Shown piece after piece: positions 1-7,015 of a stretch of 14,123 bases of DNA; within the stretch, counting starts at the first letter, position 1, and each line of letters opens with the position of its first letter. The DNA is from Pseudomonadota bacterium. Its GTDB lineage: Bacteria; Pseudomonadota; Alphaproteobacteria; Rhizobiales; Devosiaceae. The notes under the pieces are model-generated. The model was given only the letters and a program-made list of their open reading frames with translations. It was not told where the DNA came from and ran no database searches. The stretch spans positions 1 to 14,123 of the forward strand of contig JAEYTN010000074.1 of the NCBI GenBank assembly GCA_023433985.1, read 5' to 3'. Position numbers and translations under genes: made by a program.

Positions 1-1
1 C

Positions 2-781
2 TTCTACGGCATGCAGACGCCCAAGGCGTTCCGCCAATGGGCAGCGGCAGTGCCGGACGGCTTCGTCTTCGCGGTGAAGGGCCCGCGCTACCTCACCCAC
101 ATGCTGAAGCTCACCAAGCCCGAGCCGCCCCTCGCCAACTTCTACGCTTCCGGCCCGCTGGCCATGGGTGACCGTCTCGGCCCCATCCTCTGGCAGTTCC
201 CCGAGCGCTTCCGCTTCGATCCCGACCGCATCGAGGCCTTCTTCCGCCTCCTGCCGCGCGATACGGCCGAGGCCGCCGCGCTCGCCCATCGGCACGACCA
301 CCGCCTCAAGGCGCCCGCCGACTACGGCGACGGTCCCGTCCGCCCCCTGCGGCACGCCATGGAAATCCGCCACGAGAGCTTCCGCGACCCCGCCTTCATC
401 GGCCTGCTCCGCGGTTACGATGTCGCGCTCGTCTGCGCCGACACCGTGGATTGGCCGTTGCTGATGGATGTGACCGCGGACTTCGTCTACTGCCGCCTCC
501 ACGGCTCCGTCGAACTCTACAATTCCGGCTATACCGACGCCGAGCTCGACACCTGGGCCGCGCGGATCCGCAACTGGTCGCGCGGCCGCGCCACCGACGG
601 CAACTTCGTCACCGGACCGACCGACGACGGCAAATCCCGCGACGTCTTTCTCTTTTTCGACAACACCGACAAACTGATGGCGCCCGGCGACGCGCGCGCG
701 CTAATGCGAAGGCTCGGCATCGAGTGGGAGGCAGGCGATGACAGGGACGATCCGGCTGGGCACCGCAGGGTGGGTGTATGA
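2..781 (+). CDS. DUF72 (YecE-like) family protein, copy 1, 5' partial
   Basis: DUF72 proteins have a TIM-barrel-like fold and no settled biochemical role. The window opens inside the gene: the codons before the first visible ATG (position 11) read FYG, matching the TFYS of the next gene, so the true start with the usual GTAGW-Y segment lies upstream. 259 residues are visible. Family landmarks are FVFAVKGPRYLTH, an LGPILWQFP block, the EIRHESF segment, a CADT segment, the YCRLHG segment and a C-terminal FFDNTD segment. It aligns along its whole visible length with the following gene, so the two are tandem paralogues. The last 44 bases, including the stop, run inside the start of copy 2, giving this copy a C-terminal tail of about 15 residues that copy 2 lacks. 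The family assignment is firm; the function is not known. Confidence 0.9.
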   Translation, partial: FYGMQTPKAFRQWAAAVPDGFVFAVKGPRYLTHMLKLTKPEPPLANFYASGPLAMGDRLGPILWQFPERFRFDPDRIEAFFRLLPRDTAEAAALAHRHDHRLKAPADYGDGPVRPLRHAMEIRHESFRDPAFIGLLRGYDVALVCADTVDWPLLMDVTADFVYCRLHGSVELYNSGYTDAELDTWAARIRNWSRGRATDGNFVTGPTDDGKSRDVFLFFDNTDKLMAPGDARALMRRLGIEWEAGDDRDDPAGHRRVGV

Positions 782-1607
782 ACCCTGGCGCGACAACTTC
801 TACCCCAGGGGCCTGAAGCAGAAGGACGAGCTGAGCTACACCTCCGCCCGCCTCGGCAATATCGAGATCAACGCCACCTTCTACTCGCACCAGAAAGCAG
901 CCAGTTTCCAGAACTGGGCCGCCGCCACCCCCGACGGCTTCGTCTTCTCGGTGAAGGGCCACCAGTTCGTCACGCACATCAAGCGGCTGAAGGATGTCGA
1001 GCTCCCGCTGGCCAACTTCTTCGCCTCGGGCGTGCTGGCGCTGGGCGAAAAGCTCGGCCCCTTCTGCTGGCAGCTGCCCGGCAACAGCAAGTACGACCCC
1101 GAGCGCATGGAGACCTTCCTCGGGCTCCTCCCCCACACGCCCGAGGCCCTCCTCGCGCTGGCGGGCAAGTCCGAGGGCCTGAAGAACGAACCCTGGCTCG
1201 ACGCGACCGGGGTGACCAAGGTCCGCCACGCGATCGAGGTGCGGCACGAAAGCTTTGCCGTCCCCGGCTTCATCGAGCAGCTGCGTGCTCACAATGTCGC
1301 GCTGGTGGTCGCCGACACCGCCGAGTGGCCCTACATCGACCAGACCGCCGATTTCGCCTACGCCCGCCTGCAGGGCGCTCCCGGCGCCGAGGCCTATACG
1401 CCCGAACAGCGCGCCATCCGCGGCACCTGGCTCAAGGCCTGGGCCGAAGGCCACCCCGTCGCCGACGGCCCCTATGTGACCGGCCCCGAAGCCAGCGCCC
1501 CGCCTCGCGACGTCCACGCCTTCTTCGTTTCGACCGACAAGGACAACGCCCCGCACAACGCCCGCGCCGTCATGGATCAGCTGGGCCTCACCGGCCCGGG
1601 GGAGTAG
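738..1607 (+). CDS. DUF72 (YecE-like) family protein, copy 2
   Basis: Complete DUF72 protein of 289 residues, a usual length for the family. It starts with the hallmark IRLGTAGWVYEPW, followed by IEINATFYS, FVFSVKGHQFVTH, LGPFCWQLP, EVRHESF and VADTAEWP. The start is supported by a GGGAGG ribosome-binding site at 726-731, six bases before ATG. Because the gene begins inside copy 1, translation is probably coupled and the pair is one operon. It differs from copy 1 at a conserved spot: copy 1 has YCRLHG, while this copy has YARLQG, with Gln replacing the usual His. The C-terminal FFVSTDKDNAPHNA segment is likewise less canonical than FFDNTD of copy 1. The copies may therefore have diverged in activity. 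No biochemical role can be stated. Confidence 0.92.
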   Translation: MTGTIRLGTAGWVYEPWRDNFYPRGLKQKDELSYTSARLGNIEINATFYSHQKAASFQNWAAATPDGFVFSVKGHQFVTHIKRLKDVELPLANFFASGVLALGEKLGPFCWQLPGNSKYDPERMETFLGLLPHTPEALLALAGKSEGLKNEPWLDATGVTKVRHAIEVRHESFAVPGFIEQLRAHNVALVVADTAEWPYIDQTADFAYARLQGAPGAEAYTPEQRAIRGTWLKAWAEGHPVADGPYVTGPEASAPPRDVHAFFVSTDKDNAPHNARAVMDQLGLTGPGE

Positions 1608-1639
1608 CTGCCCGCACGCGGACGTGAGCAATCCCGCCG

Positions 1640-1668
1640 TTGACTTGCCATCGGCCGCCGCGAATATG
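1640..1668 (+). promoter_or_regulatory. Possible sigma-70-type promoter before dsbB
   Basis: TTGACT at 1640-1645 is followed after 17 bases by AATATG (1663-1668), or after 16 bases by GAATAT. This is the only recognisable promoter-like pair in the 90 bases between the DUF72 gene and the dsbB start. The -35 box is good and the -10 box is moderate. It would give a leader of roughly 25 bases. Confidence 0.4.
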
Positions 1669-1697
1669 GCGCCCGAAACGAGCCGGAGAGACTTGCC

Positions 1698-2246
1698 GTG
1701 ACCAGCGCGACCCAGGATGCACCCGTGACCAGCGGCGAATTGCTGACCGATCGGGGACGCCTGCTCGCCGGCCTCGCCTTTCTCCTCGGCCTTGCGACCA
1801 TCCTCGGGGCGTGGGGATCAGAACTGCTCGGTGGCCTCGTCCCCTGCGAACTCTGCCTCGAGCAGCGCCTCGCCTACTACTGGGGCCTGCCGGTGCTGGC
1901 CCTGGTCGTGATCCTCTGGAACCGCCTGCCCCGCGCGGTGCGGATCGGTGGCCTGCTGGTCGCCGCGGCGGTGTTCGCCTGGGGCACCTACATGGCCACC
2001 TACCATGCCGGGGTCGAATGGGGCTTCTGGCCCGGCCCCACCGCCTGCACCGGACTCGGCGGCAAGATCAGCTTCTCCGACCTTTCGGACATCAACGCCG
2101 CCAAGGTCGTGCCCTGCGACAAGGTGCAATTCCGCTTCCTCGGCATCTCGCTCGCCGGCTACAACGCCCTGATCTCGGTCGCCATGGTCGTGGCGCTTCT
2201 GGTCAGCGCGGCACTCGCCCGGGGCGCTCGCGCATCTTCCCGTTGA
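1698..2246 (+). CDS. dsbB: Disulfide bond formation protein B (DsbB-type thiol:quinone oxidoreductase)
   Basis: Inner-membrane enzyme that reoxidises a periplasmic DsbA-like thiol oxidase and passes electrons to quinone. The 182 residues show the family layout: four membrane helices (about 22-40, 60-75, 82-103 and 155-175), a first periplasmic Cys pair in PCELC (Cys50/Cys53), and a second pair, Cys117 and Cys140, in the large loop after helix 3. The CELCLEQR segment is typical of proteobacterial DsbB proteins. The start is GTG with a GGAG at 1684-1687. An N-terminal stretch of about 18 residues precedes the first helix. No dsbA is seen in the window. It could belong to the DsbI branch, but the CxxC plus second Cys pair supports a working oxidoreductase. 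Confidence 0.88.
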   Translation: MTSATQDAPVTSGELLTDRGRLLAGLAFLLGLATILGAWGSELLGGLVPCELCLEQRLAYYWGLPVLALVVILWNRLPRAVRIGGLLVAAAVFAWGTYMATYHAGVEWGFWPGPTACTGLGGKISFSDLSDINAAKVVPCDKVQFRFLGISLAGYNALISVAMVVALLVSAALARGARASSR

Positions 2247-2256
2247 CGGTGCGTAT

Positions 2257-2277
2257 CACCCCCTAGCGGGGCGGGTG
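2257..2277 (+). terminator. Hairpin after dsbB, possible terminator
   Basis: Eleven bases after the dsbB stop, CACCC at 2257-2261 can pair with GGGTG at 2273-2277, or CCCC with GGGG around a CTAGC loop. There is no clear T-run after it, so termination is only a guess; it may instead be a GC-rich leader of the next gene. Confidence 0.3.
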
Positions 2278-2320
2278 CGGCTTTGGCATTGTCCGCGGCA
2301 CCAGATCGAGGAGCCAGCCG

Positions 2321-2770
2321 ATGTCCGACAGCACCGTGTTCATCCCGCCCGAGCGCCGGCCCTCGCGCGGCGCCTTCATTCCGCCGCTGCTCCTGATCCC
2401 GCTGATCGCCTACAACTTCTTCGCGTTCCTGTTCATGGGAGGCAGCCCCGCCGGGTGGTCGAACGGCCTGTTCACCATCCCCATGGTCTCGGGCCAGAAC
2501 TGGTCGCTCACCTCCGGCGACCTGATGCTGGTGGTCGGTCTCGTTTGCCTGTTCTTCGAGGTGCTGAAGTCGACCAACACCGGCCGCTCCTCGGTGATCG
2601 AGCACATGCTCTCCACCGTGGTGTTCATCATCTTCCTTGTCGAGTTCCTGCTGGTCGGTGCCGCCGCGAGTTCGGTGTTCTTCATCCTCCTGATGATGGC
2701 GATCTTCGACGTGGTCGCCGGCTTCACCGTCTCCATCACCGGCGCCGGCCGCGACGTCTCGATGAACTGA
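2321..2770 (+). CDS. Small four-helix membrane protein, function unknown
   Basis: 149 residues with a polar, Pro-rich N-terminus (residues 1-18) and four predicted membrane helices at about 20-40, 66-83, 96-113 and 117-140. The short C-terminal tail ends DVSMN. The start is well set by GAGGAG at 2308-2313, seven bases before ATG. The loop between helices 1 and 2 carries a GGSPAGWSN segment. I recognise no catalytic motif; it looks like a conserved uncharacterised alphaproteobacterial membrane protein. It lies 74 bases after dsbB on the same strand and may be co-transcribed if the hairpin between them is not a terminator. It converges with the minus-strand gene at 2802. Confidence 0.75.
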   Translation: MSDSTVFIPPERRPSRGAFIPPLLLIPLIAYNFFAFLFMGGSPAGWSNGLFTIPMVSGQNWSLTSGDLMLVVGLVCLFFEVLKSTNTGRSSVIEHMLSTVVFIIFLVEFLLVGAAASSVFFILLMMAIFDVVAGFTVSITGAGRDVSMN

Positions 2771-2778
2771 GGCAGGGC

Positions 2779-2800
2779 GGAGGTCGGCTCGCCGGCCTCC
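2779..2800. terminator. 10-bp hairpin between convergent genes, likely bidirectional terminator
   Basis: GGAGG (2779-2783), a T-G wobble, and CGGC (2785-2788) pair with GCCG (2791-2794) and CCTCC (2796-2800) around a two-base TC turn. It fills the 31 bases between the stops of two convergent genes, so it could end both transcripts. No long T-run is present on either strand. Confidence 0.5.
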
Positions 2801-2801
2801 C

Positions 2802-3038
2802 CTACGCCACCACCGTCTTCCGGTACCCCGCAGGCATCCGCCGCACCGCGATCCGGCTGCCGGCCTCGTACGCGCCCACGGCGGTTCCCATGTTGTCGTT
2901 GGCGAGGGGCAGCTCGTCACGCTCGGCGATCAGCTGGCTGATGAAATCGGCGCTCGGCGCATTCTCCAGCAGCCGAATCTTTTCCTGCGTCCGGCGCTCC
3001 AGCGCCACGGGCCAGGGCCCCGTGCCATTTTCGTCCAT
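2802..3038 (-). CDS. Small hypothetical protein (78 residues)
   Basis: A 78-residue soluble protein beginning MDENGTGPW. A charged helical part (about residues 11-45, with RRTQEKIRLLENAP and ISQLIAERDELP) is followed by LANDNMGTAVGAYEAG and a basic end. The frame stays open further upstream, but the ATG at 3038 is preceded by an AGGGAAGG-like ribosome-binding site and gives a protein without the Arg/Gly-rich nonsense character of the upstream part, so I chose it. It lies downstream of the broken GNAT gene on the same strand, separated by 110 bases that may hold its own promoter. No family recognised. Reality of the gene is likely but not certain. Confidence 0.6.
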   Translation of the reverse strand: MDENGTGPWPVALERRTQEKIRLLENAPSADFISQLIAERDELPLANDNMGTAVGAYEAGSRIAVRRMPAGYRKTVVA

Positions 3039-3148
3039 GTCGCGCGCCTTCCCTGTTCGGAAGCGGGATGCCTGTTTCGTTCTGGGACAGGCTTTCCCGT
3101 GTCGTCGACGGAAACGTCGCAACGACCGTGCCAGGTTGCAATGTTTCG

Positions 3149-3733
3149 TTAACGAACTCCCCCTTTGTTCGCGCGCATGGTTAACCGCATGATGTGACGC
3201 CGCGAGCCGACCGGGTCGCCCAGCGTGAAGCCGGCCGCCTCGAACGCCGGCACGAAGCCCATGTACCGGTAGCTCGGCGACTCCGGATCGACCGGATAGG
3301 CCTCGAGCACATCCGCCCGGTGGCGCCTCGCCTCCTTGACCGCCGCGTCGATCAACTGGTGCGCCAGCCCCTGCCCCCGATGCGTGCGGCGGATGAACAT
3401 GCAGGTCAGCGACTACACCTTCTCGCCCGCGTTCGGCGCCACGCCGCCCAGCGACTTGTTGAAGGTCTCGCGCGGCGCCACCGACACCCACGCCACCGGT
3501 TCTCGCTCGAGGTAGCCGAGCAGTCCCACCGGCACCTTGTCGCCGATGCGCTTCAGCATCAGCGGCTTGCGGTCAGAGCCGCGGGGCGCCGCCTTTCGCT
3601 CATCGGGCGTCAGCCGGAACGGCATGCACCAGCAGTAGTTTGGCCCGCCCTTGCCGAACACGGCGAGGAAATCCTCCCGCGTCTCCTCCGTTACGGGCTT
3701 GAACGTCAGCGCTGTGCTAGCCTTTGAACTCAT
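3149..3733 (-). pseudogene. GNAT family N-acetyltransferase, interrupted by an in-frame TAG
   Basis: Read through, this is a 194-residue GNAT acetyltransferase, which would move an acetyl group from acetyl-CoA to an unknown acceptor. The N-terminal half has FKPVTEETREDF, a YCWCMPFRLTPDER segment and VAWVSVAPRETF. After GEKV comes TAG (3413-3415), then SLTCMFI and the acetyl-CoA-binding loop RRTHRGQGLAHQL, followed by VLEAYPVDPESPSYRYMGF. Both halves are in the same frame, and homologues normally read VWS-TCFF here, so a single TGG-to-TAG change explains the break. The ATG at 3733 overlaps the gloB stop by 17 bases, so it is the second gene of a gloB operon. The downstream half has its own ATG at 3400, but that fragment would lack half the fold. 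A sequencing error is the main alternative. Confidence 0.85.
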
Positions 3734-4493
3734 CCTTTGCCTTGCGCAGCTTGGCGAACACGTCGACGGGATCCGACCCTGGTGCCAGCCCCGCCGCCTT
3801 CGCCAGTGCCGGCTGGTCGGCCCGCAGGAAGGGGTTCGTCGCCTTCTCCATCCCAAGGCTGACCGGGATGGTGTAACGCCCGTCGCCCCGCATTCGCTTC
3901 ACTTCCGCGGCACGAATGTTTAGCGCGGCGTTCCGCGGGTCGACGCTGAGCGCGAACGCCGCGTTCGCCTCGGTATACTCGTGCCCGCAATAGATCAGCG
4001 TATCGTCGGGGAGCGCCTTGAGCTGTTCGAGCCCGGCCCACATCGGCCCCGGCTGTCCTTCGAACATCCGGCCCACGCCGAGCGAGAACAGCGCATCGGC
4101 CGAGAACAGGTGCCGGCCCGCCGCCTCGAAATAGACGATGTGGCCGAGCGTATGCCCCGGCGTCTCGAACACCTGGAACCCGCTTTCACCCAGTTGCACC
4201 GTGTCGCCCGCCTTCACCAGCACGTCGAGCCCCAGGATCTTGCCCTGCTCGGCCTCCGGCCCGGTCACCGTCACGCCCAGGTCGCGCTTCAGCACCGGGA
4301 TGCCCTCGACGTGGTCGGTGTGGTGGTGTGTGATGAACACGTCGGACAGCGACCAGCCGCGCCGCGCCGCGGCCTCCTTGATCGCCTTGGCGTCGGGCGC
4401 GTCGATCGCGGCGGTCTTGCCGGTCGCGGTGTCGTGAACCAGATAACCGTAATTGTCGGTCCGGGCAGGGAAGATGTCGATGAGGATGGGCAA
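3717..4493 (-). CDS. gloB: Hydroxyacylglutathione hydrolase (glyoxalase II)
   Basis: Hydrolyses S-D-lactoylglutathione to D-lactate and glutathione, the second step of methylglyoxal detoxification in the cytoplasm. It is a metallo-beta-lactamase fold enzyme with the binuclear metal site visible: THHHTDHVEG, then TPGHTLGH, then SADALFSLGVGRMFEG with the bridging Asp, and YCGHEYTEAN. The NPFLRAD segment of the C-terminal glyoxalase II domain is also present. I chose the TTG at 4493 (reading MPILIDIFPARTDNYGY), which gives 258 residues, the usual family size, with GGAG ten bases upstream. A second TTG at 4526 would add 11 residues unlike the family. The gene is divergent from a methyltransferase gene, and the GNAT gene begins inside its 3' end. 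Confidence 0.93.
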   Translation of the reverse strand: MPILIDIFPARTDNYGYLVHDTATGKTAAIDAPDAKAIKEAAARRGWSLSDVFITHHHTDHVEGIPVLKRDLGVTVTGPEAEQGKILGLDVLVKAGDTVQLGESGFQVFETPGHTLGHIVYFEAAGRHLFSADALFSLGVGRMFEGQPGPMWAGLEQLKALPDDTLIYCGHEYTEANAAFALSVDPRNAALNIRAAEVKRMRGDGRYTIPVSLGMEKATNPFLRADQPALAKAAGLAPGSDPVDVFAKLRKAKDEFKG

Positions 4494-4573
4494 GGCAGCG
4501 AATCTCCAAGGCGCTTCAGGTGACAAGCTTCGCCGAAGCGGGCAGACTCTACTGAACGTTCCACGGCATTGAA

Positions 4574-5314
4574 ATGACCCCCGACGTCGCGCGCCTCATC
4601 GAGTTCTATCGCTCGCCGCTCGGCAACATCAGCCGTGCGCTGCTGCGCAAGGAGATCCTGCGCATGGCCGGCAGCGTGCGCGGCCAGCGCGTCCTCGGGC
4701 TGGGCTTCGCCACGCCGTTCCTGCGCTTCGCCCTCACCGACGCGGAGCGCGTGCTCGCCTTCATGCCGGCCCGCCAGGGCTCCTCGGCCTGGCCGCGCGA
4801 GGGCCCCTCGCACACGGTGCTCTGCGACCCGCTCGAAATGCCGCTCACCGACGCGGCCGTCGACCTCATCATCGCCGTACATGCGCTCGAGCACATCGCC
4901 GACGCCGAGGAACTGATGCGAGAGCTCTGGCGCGTCGCGGCGCCCAACGCGCGCCTCATCATCGTCGTGCCGAAGCGCCGCGGCATGTGGGCGGCCGCCG
5001 ACAACACCCCGTTCGGCGATGGTCTCCCCTATTCCCGCGGCCAGCTCGAGCGGCTATTACGCGACCACAGCTTTGTGCCCGAGCAGTGGAAGGACGCGCT
5101 CTACCTGCCGCCCATCCAGAACAGTCTCGCCCTCAAATCAACGCGTTTCTTCGAACGCGCCGGGCGCCTCTTCGGCCCGACCCTCGCCGGCGCGCTGGTG
5201 GTGCTCGCTAGGAAGGAGCTGTTCCCCGCCGTTCCCCGCCGCAAGAAGGCCGAACGCTACGTCCGCGTCCCCGCCCTGGCCCCGCAGGCGGCGATGGAGA
5301 TCCCGGAGCGCTAG
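4574..5314 (+). CDS. Class I SAM-dependent methyltransferase (YafS-like context)
   Basis: 246 residues with a Rossmann-type methyltransferase domain. Motif I is VLGLGFA (residues 40-46), which binds S-adenosylmethionine. The acidic and post-motif region is MPLTDAAVDLIIAVHALEHI (about 89-108), and the last core strand is ARLIIVVPKR. The C-terminal part (about 150-246) ends in a basic stretch with PRRKKAER and no membrane helix. It lies head to head with gloB, separated by 80 bases; E. coli has the same divergent gloB/yafS pairing, so a functional link is plausible, but the acceptor is unknown. The ribosome-binding site before ATG is weak. The stop is 40 bases from the palindromic repeat at 5354. 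Confidence 0.85.
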   Translation: MTPDVARLIEFYRSPLGNISRALLRKEILRMAGSVRGQRVLGLGFATPFLRFALTDAERVLAFMPARQGSSAWPREGPSHTVLCDPLEMPLTDAAVDLIIAVHALEHIADAEELMRELWRVAAPNARLIIVVPKRRGMWAAADNTPFGDGLPYSRGQLERLLRDHSFVPEQWKDALYLPPIQNSLALKSTRFFERAGRLFGPTLAGALVVLARKELFPAVPRRKKAERYVRVPALAPQAAMEIPER

Positions 5315-5353
5315 AACGCCCCCTCTGTTTCCAGGCCGCTGCGCCCTCAGCGA

Positions 5354-5407
5354 TCCTCCACCGCTCTAGCGGGGGAGGGGGACCAGCCGAAGGCTGGTGG
5401 AGGGGGC
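5354..5407. repeat. Palindromic intergenic repeat, copy 1 (between convergent genes)
   Basis: A 54-base element starting TCCTCCACCGC and ending GGTGGAGGGGGC. Inner hairpin A is CCGCT (5361-5365) with AGCGG (5368-5372), extended by CCTCC/GGAGG. Hairpin B is ACCAGCC (5382-5388), loop GAA, GGCTGGT (5392-5398). The ends CCTCCACC (5355-5362) and GGTGGAGG (5396-5403) are also perfect inverted repeats, allowing an alternative long fold. A second copy lies at 10069-10121. Both sit between convergent gene ends, so a terminator role or a REP/RUP-like mobile repeat is plausible. Confidence 0.85.
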
Positions 5408-5423
5408 GTCGTCCAGCTCCACC

Positions 5424-5840
5424 TCAGGTCGCCCCACCCATCGCCTGCTTCGCCAGCGACACGATCTCCGCCGGCCGCCCCGCAAGCGCGTCGGACACCT
5501 TGTCCATCAACATCTGCAGGCTGAACGGCTTCGGGATCACGTCGTAGATCAGCGCGTCGAGCCCATGCGCCCGCTCGCGCTGGTCGGCAAACCCGGTCAT
5601 CAGCACGATGGTCACGTCCGGCCAGCTTGCCGCTACGTTGAGCGCCAGCGCGATGCCGTCCATCACCGGCATCTTGATGTCGGAAAGCAGCAGGTCGAAG
5701 CGTCCGCCCTCGGCGATCATCACTTCCTCGGCGAGGCCGCCGTCCTCGGCCTCCACCACTTCGTGTCCCAGGTGCGCCAGCGCACGGGTCACGAAGGCCC
5801 GCACGCTGTCATCGTCTTCGGCAACCAGTATGCGGGCCAT
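5424..5840 (-). CDS. cpdR: Single-domain response regulator, CpdR type
   Basis: 138 residues consisting of one receiver domain and no output domain. The acidic pocket is EDDD (Asp9, Asp10), the phosphorylation site is Asp54 in SDIKMPVMDG, the switch Thr is Thr82 in MTGFADQRERAHGLDALI, and the conserved Lys104-Pro105 pair lies in IPKPF. The segments AEDDDSVRAFVTRAL and FADQRERAHGLDAL are typical of alphaproteobacterial CpdR. In Caulobacter, unphosphorylated CpdR primes ClpXP for degradation of cell-cycle proteins and is silenced by the CckA-ChpT phosphorelay; that role is transferred by homology. Compared with Caulobacter CpdR, it has a few extra residues before the phospho-Asp and a C-terminal tail of about 20 residues. 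The start overlaps the stop of the zinc-ribbon gene as TGATG, so translation is probably coupled. Confidence 0.85.
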   Translation of the reverse strand: MARILVAEDDDSVRAFVTRALAHLGHEVVEAEDGGLAEEVMIAEGGRFDLLLSDIKMPVMDGIALALNVAASWPDVTIVLMTGFADQRERAHGLDALIYDVIPKPFSLQMLMDKVSDALAGRPAEIVSLAKQAMGGAT

Positions 5841-6814
5841 CAGTGAGAACTTTCCCCGGGTTCGACAATATGTTCGTCAGTAGCGTCGGCAACCGGGGCC
5901 GCCGCCGGCTCCCCGTCCTCCGTAACCAGCGGCGCGAGGGCGCGCGTGCTGTCGGCAAAACTCAAACGCACCTGCTTCGCCCCCTCGGGCGGCGCCGGCA
6001 GCTCGGTGGAAAAACCGATCACCTCGCCCGGCTCCAGGTCATGCACCTTCGGCGCCACGCTCCAGGCATAGACCGGCACTCCGTCCTCGCCCAGCAGCGT
6101 CACCACAACCGGCGGCACCACCGTACGCCGCGGCTCGACCGCATAGATCGTCGCGTTCACCGCCATCACGTCGGTGCCGCCGCGACGGCTGAGCAGTGTG
6201 GTGACGTCGGAAAAGTCGAGCCCCACCACATTCACCTTGAGTCCGATGGCCGAGTAAAGCCCGGCAAGGTCCGGCAGCACCCGCACGATCTCGGTGCGGA
6301 ACAGCACCGCCCCGCCGATCACGCCCAGCAGCAGGCCGACGCCGACGCCGCGCAGCACCCGGCTCAGCCGCGCCGACGGCAGTCCCCTGGCAAACGCGCG
6401 CTGCCGCTTCTGGAGCTTGCCCTCGGCCTTCTTCTGCGCCGCCGTACGCGGCGGCTCGTCGGGCGCCACGGTGCTCAGCGTCTTGCCGCTCTTGGTCTCG
6501 AGCGCCGCTTTGATCTCGGCGATCGAGCGCATCACCTCGGGCGGCGGCATCTCTCCCTTGGGGATCAGTTGACGCACCGCGGTGGGCACGTCGTGCAGCG
6601 CCGCCTCTTCGGCGGCAAAGCTCTTGTCGAGGTCGGCCTCGTCGGCTTCGGTGAACAGGCGGTCTTCCTGCGCCACCGGCATCGCCGCGCCGGGCTCGGC
6701 CATCCACGATTGCCCGCAATGCGCGCACGCGACCTTGCGCCCGGCGTCGCCCAGCGTCTCGGGCGGCACCTGGTAGCGCGTGCCGCAATGGGGACACGCG
6801 ATGATCACGCTCAT
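5840..6814 (-). CDS. MJ0042-type zinc-ribbon membrane protein (DUF3426-like C-terminus)
   Basis: 324 residues. The N-terminus holds a four-Cys zinc ribbon, CPHC (Cys7/Cys10) and CAHC (Cys30/Cys33), the MJ0042 finger. A charged, Lys-rich and acidic linker (about 40-150) leads to one membrane helix (about 154-172, VGVGLLLGVIGGAVLF). The rest (about 175-324) resembles the DUF3426 domain seen in such proteins, ending in an acidic tail. The zinc ribbon would therefore be cytoplasmic and the C-terminal domain periplasmic. ATG at 6814 gives a finger that starts within seven residues; another ATG at 6832 adds six residues and cannot be excluded. Its place between cpdR and the divergent ftsEX fits the gene order I know from Hyphomicrobiales. 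The exact role is unknown. Confidence 0.8.
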   Translation of the reverse strand: MSVIIACPHCGTRYQVPPETLGDAGRKVACAHCGQSWMAEPGAAMPVAQEDRLFTEADEADLDKSFAAEEAALHDVPTAVRQLIPKGEMPPPEVMRSIAEIKAALETKSGKTLSTVAPDEPPRTAAQKKAEGKLQKRQRAFARGLPSARLSRVLRGVGVGLLLGVIGGAVLFRTEIVRVLPDLAGLYSAIGLKVNVVGLDFSDVTTLLSRRGGTDVMAVNATIYAVEPRRTVVPPVVVTLLGEDGVPVYAWSVAPKVHDLEPGEVIGFSTELPAPPEGAKQVRLSFADSTRALAPLVTEDGEPAAAPVADATDEHIVEPGESSH

Positions 6815-7015
6815 CGGCTTGGGCGAACGCATGGGCGTGAAGCTAGGCCGCCGGGCGTTAAGTTTCCTCAAACCTGCCGCAATTGCAGACAAGGCACTCT
6901 CCGGACGGGCGACCAAGATTTGGGCTGAATTCTCGGTGAGAAGGGCCCGGCGCTGCCAAGGCGCCGGCAAGTCGCTGTTATGATGCCCCTTGAATGATTC
7001 GGAGCGGATGGCCCG
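6815..7015. promoter_or_regulatory. Divergent intergenic region between zinc-ribbon-cpdR and ftsEX
   Basis: This 201-base region must hold promoters for both divergent units. A TATGAT hexamer at 6979-6984 could be a -10 box for ftsE, about 30 bases before its start, but no good -35 box stands at the right distance. I could not identify a promoter for the minus-strand unit. No strong palindrome seen. Confidence 0.4.

Noticed and set aside
609..1631. Long open frame on the minus strand opposite the DUF72 genes
   Set aside because: It is Gly/Val/Ala/Glu-rich, has no family motif and is fully opposite a well-supported gene; such shadow frames are common in DNA this rich in G and C.
2243..2271. 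TTGACG at the end of dsbB as a promoter for the membrane protein
   Set aside because: No acceptable -10 box at 16-18 bases; the following bases are GC-rich and form a hairpin.
2284..2300. TGGCATTGTCCGCGGCA resembling a sigma-54 promoter
   Set aside because: The distance between GG and GC is wrong by one base, and no activator or related gene context is present.
3146..3184. TTAA-containing palindromes (TCGTTAACGA and GGTTAACC) as a CtrA site
   Set aside because: The two TTAA units are much further apart than the seven bases of a CtrA box; the first overlaps the GNAT stop codon.
3149..3400. Separate small GNAT protein starting at 3400
   Set aside because: It lacks the N-terminal half of the fold and is in frame with the upstream fragment across a single stop codon, so one broken gene is the simpler reading.
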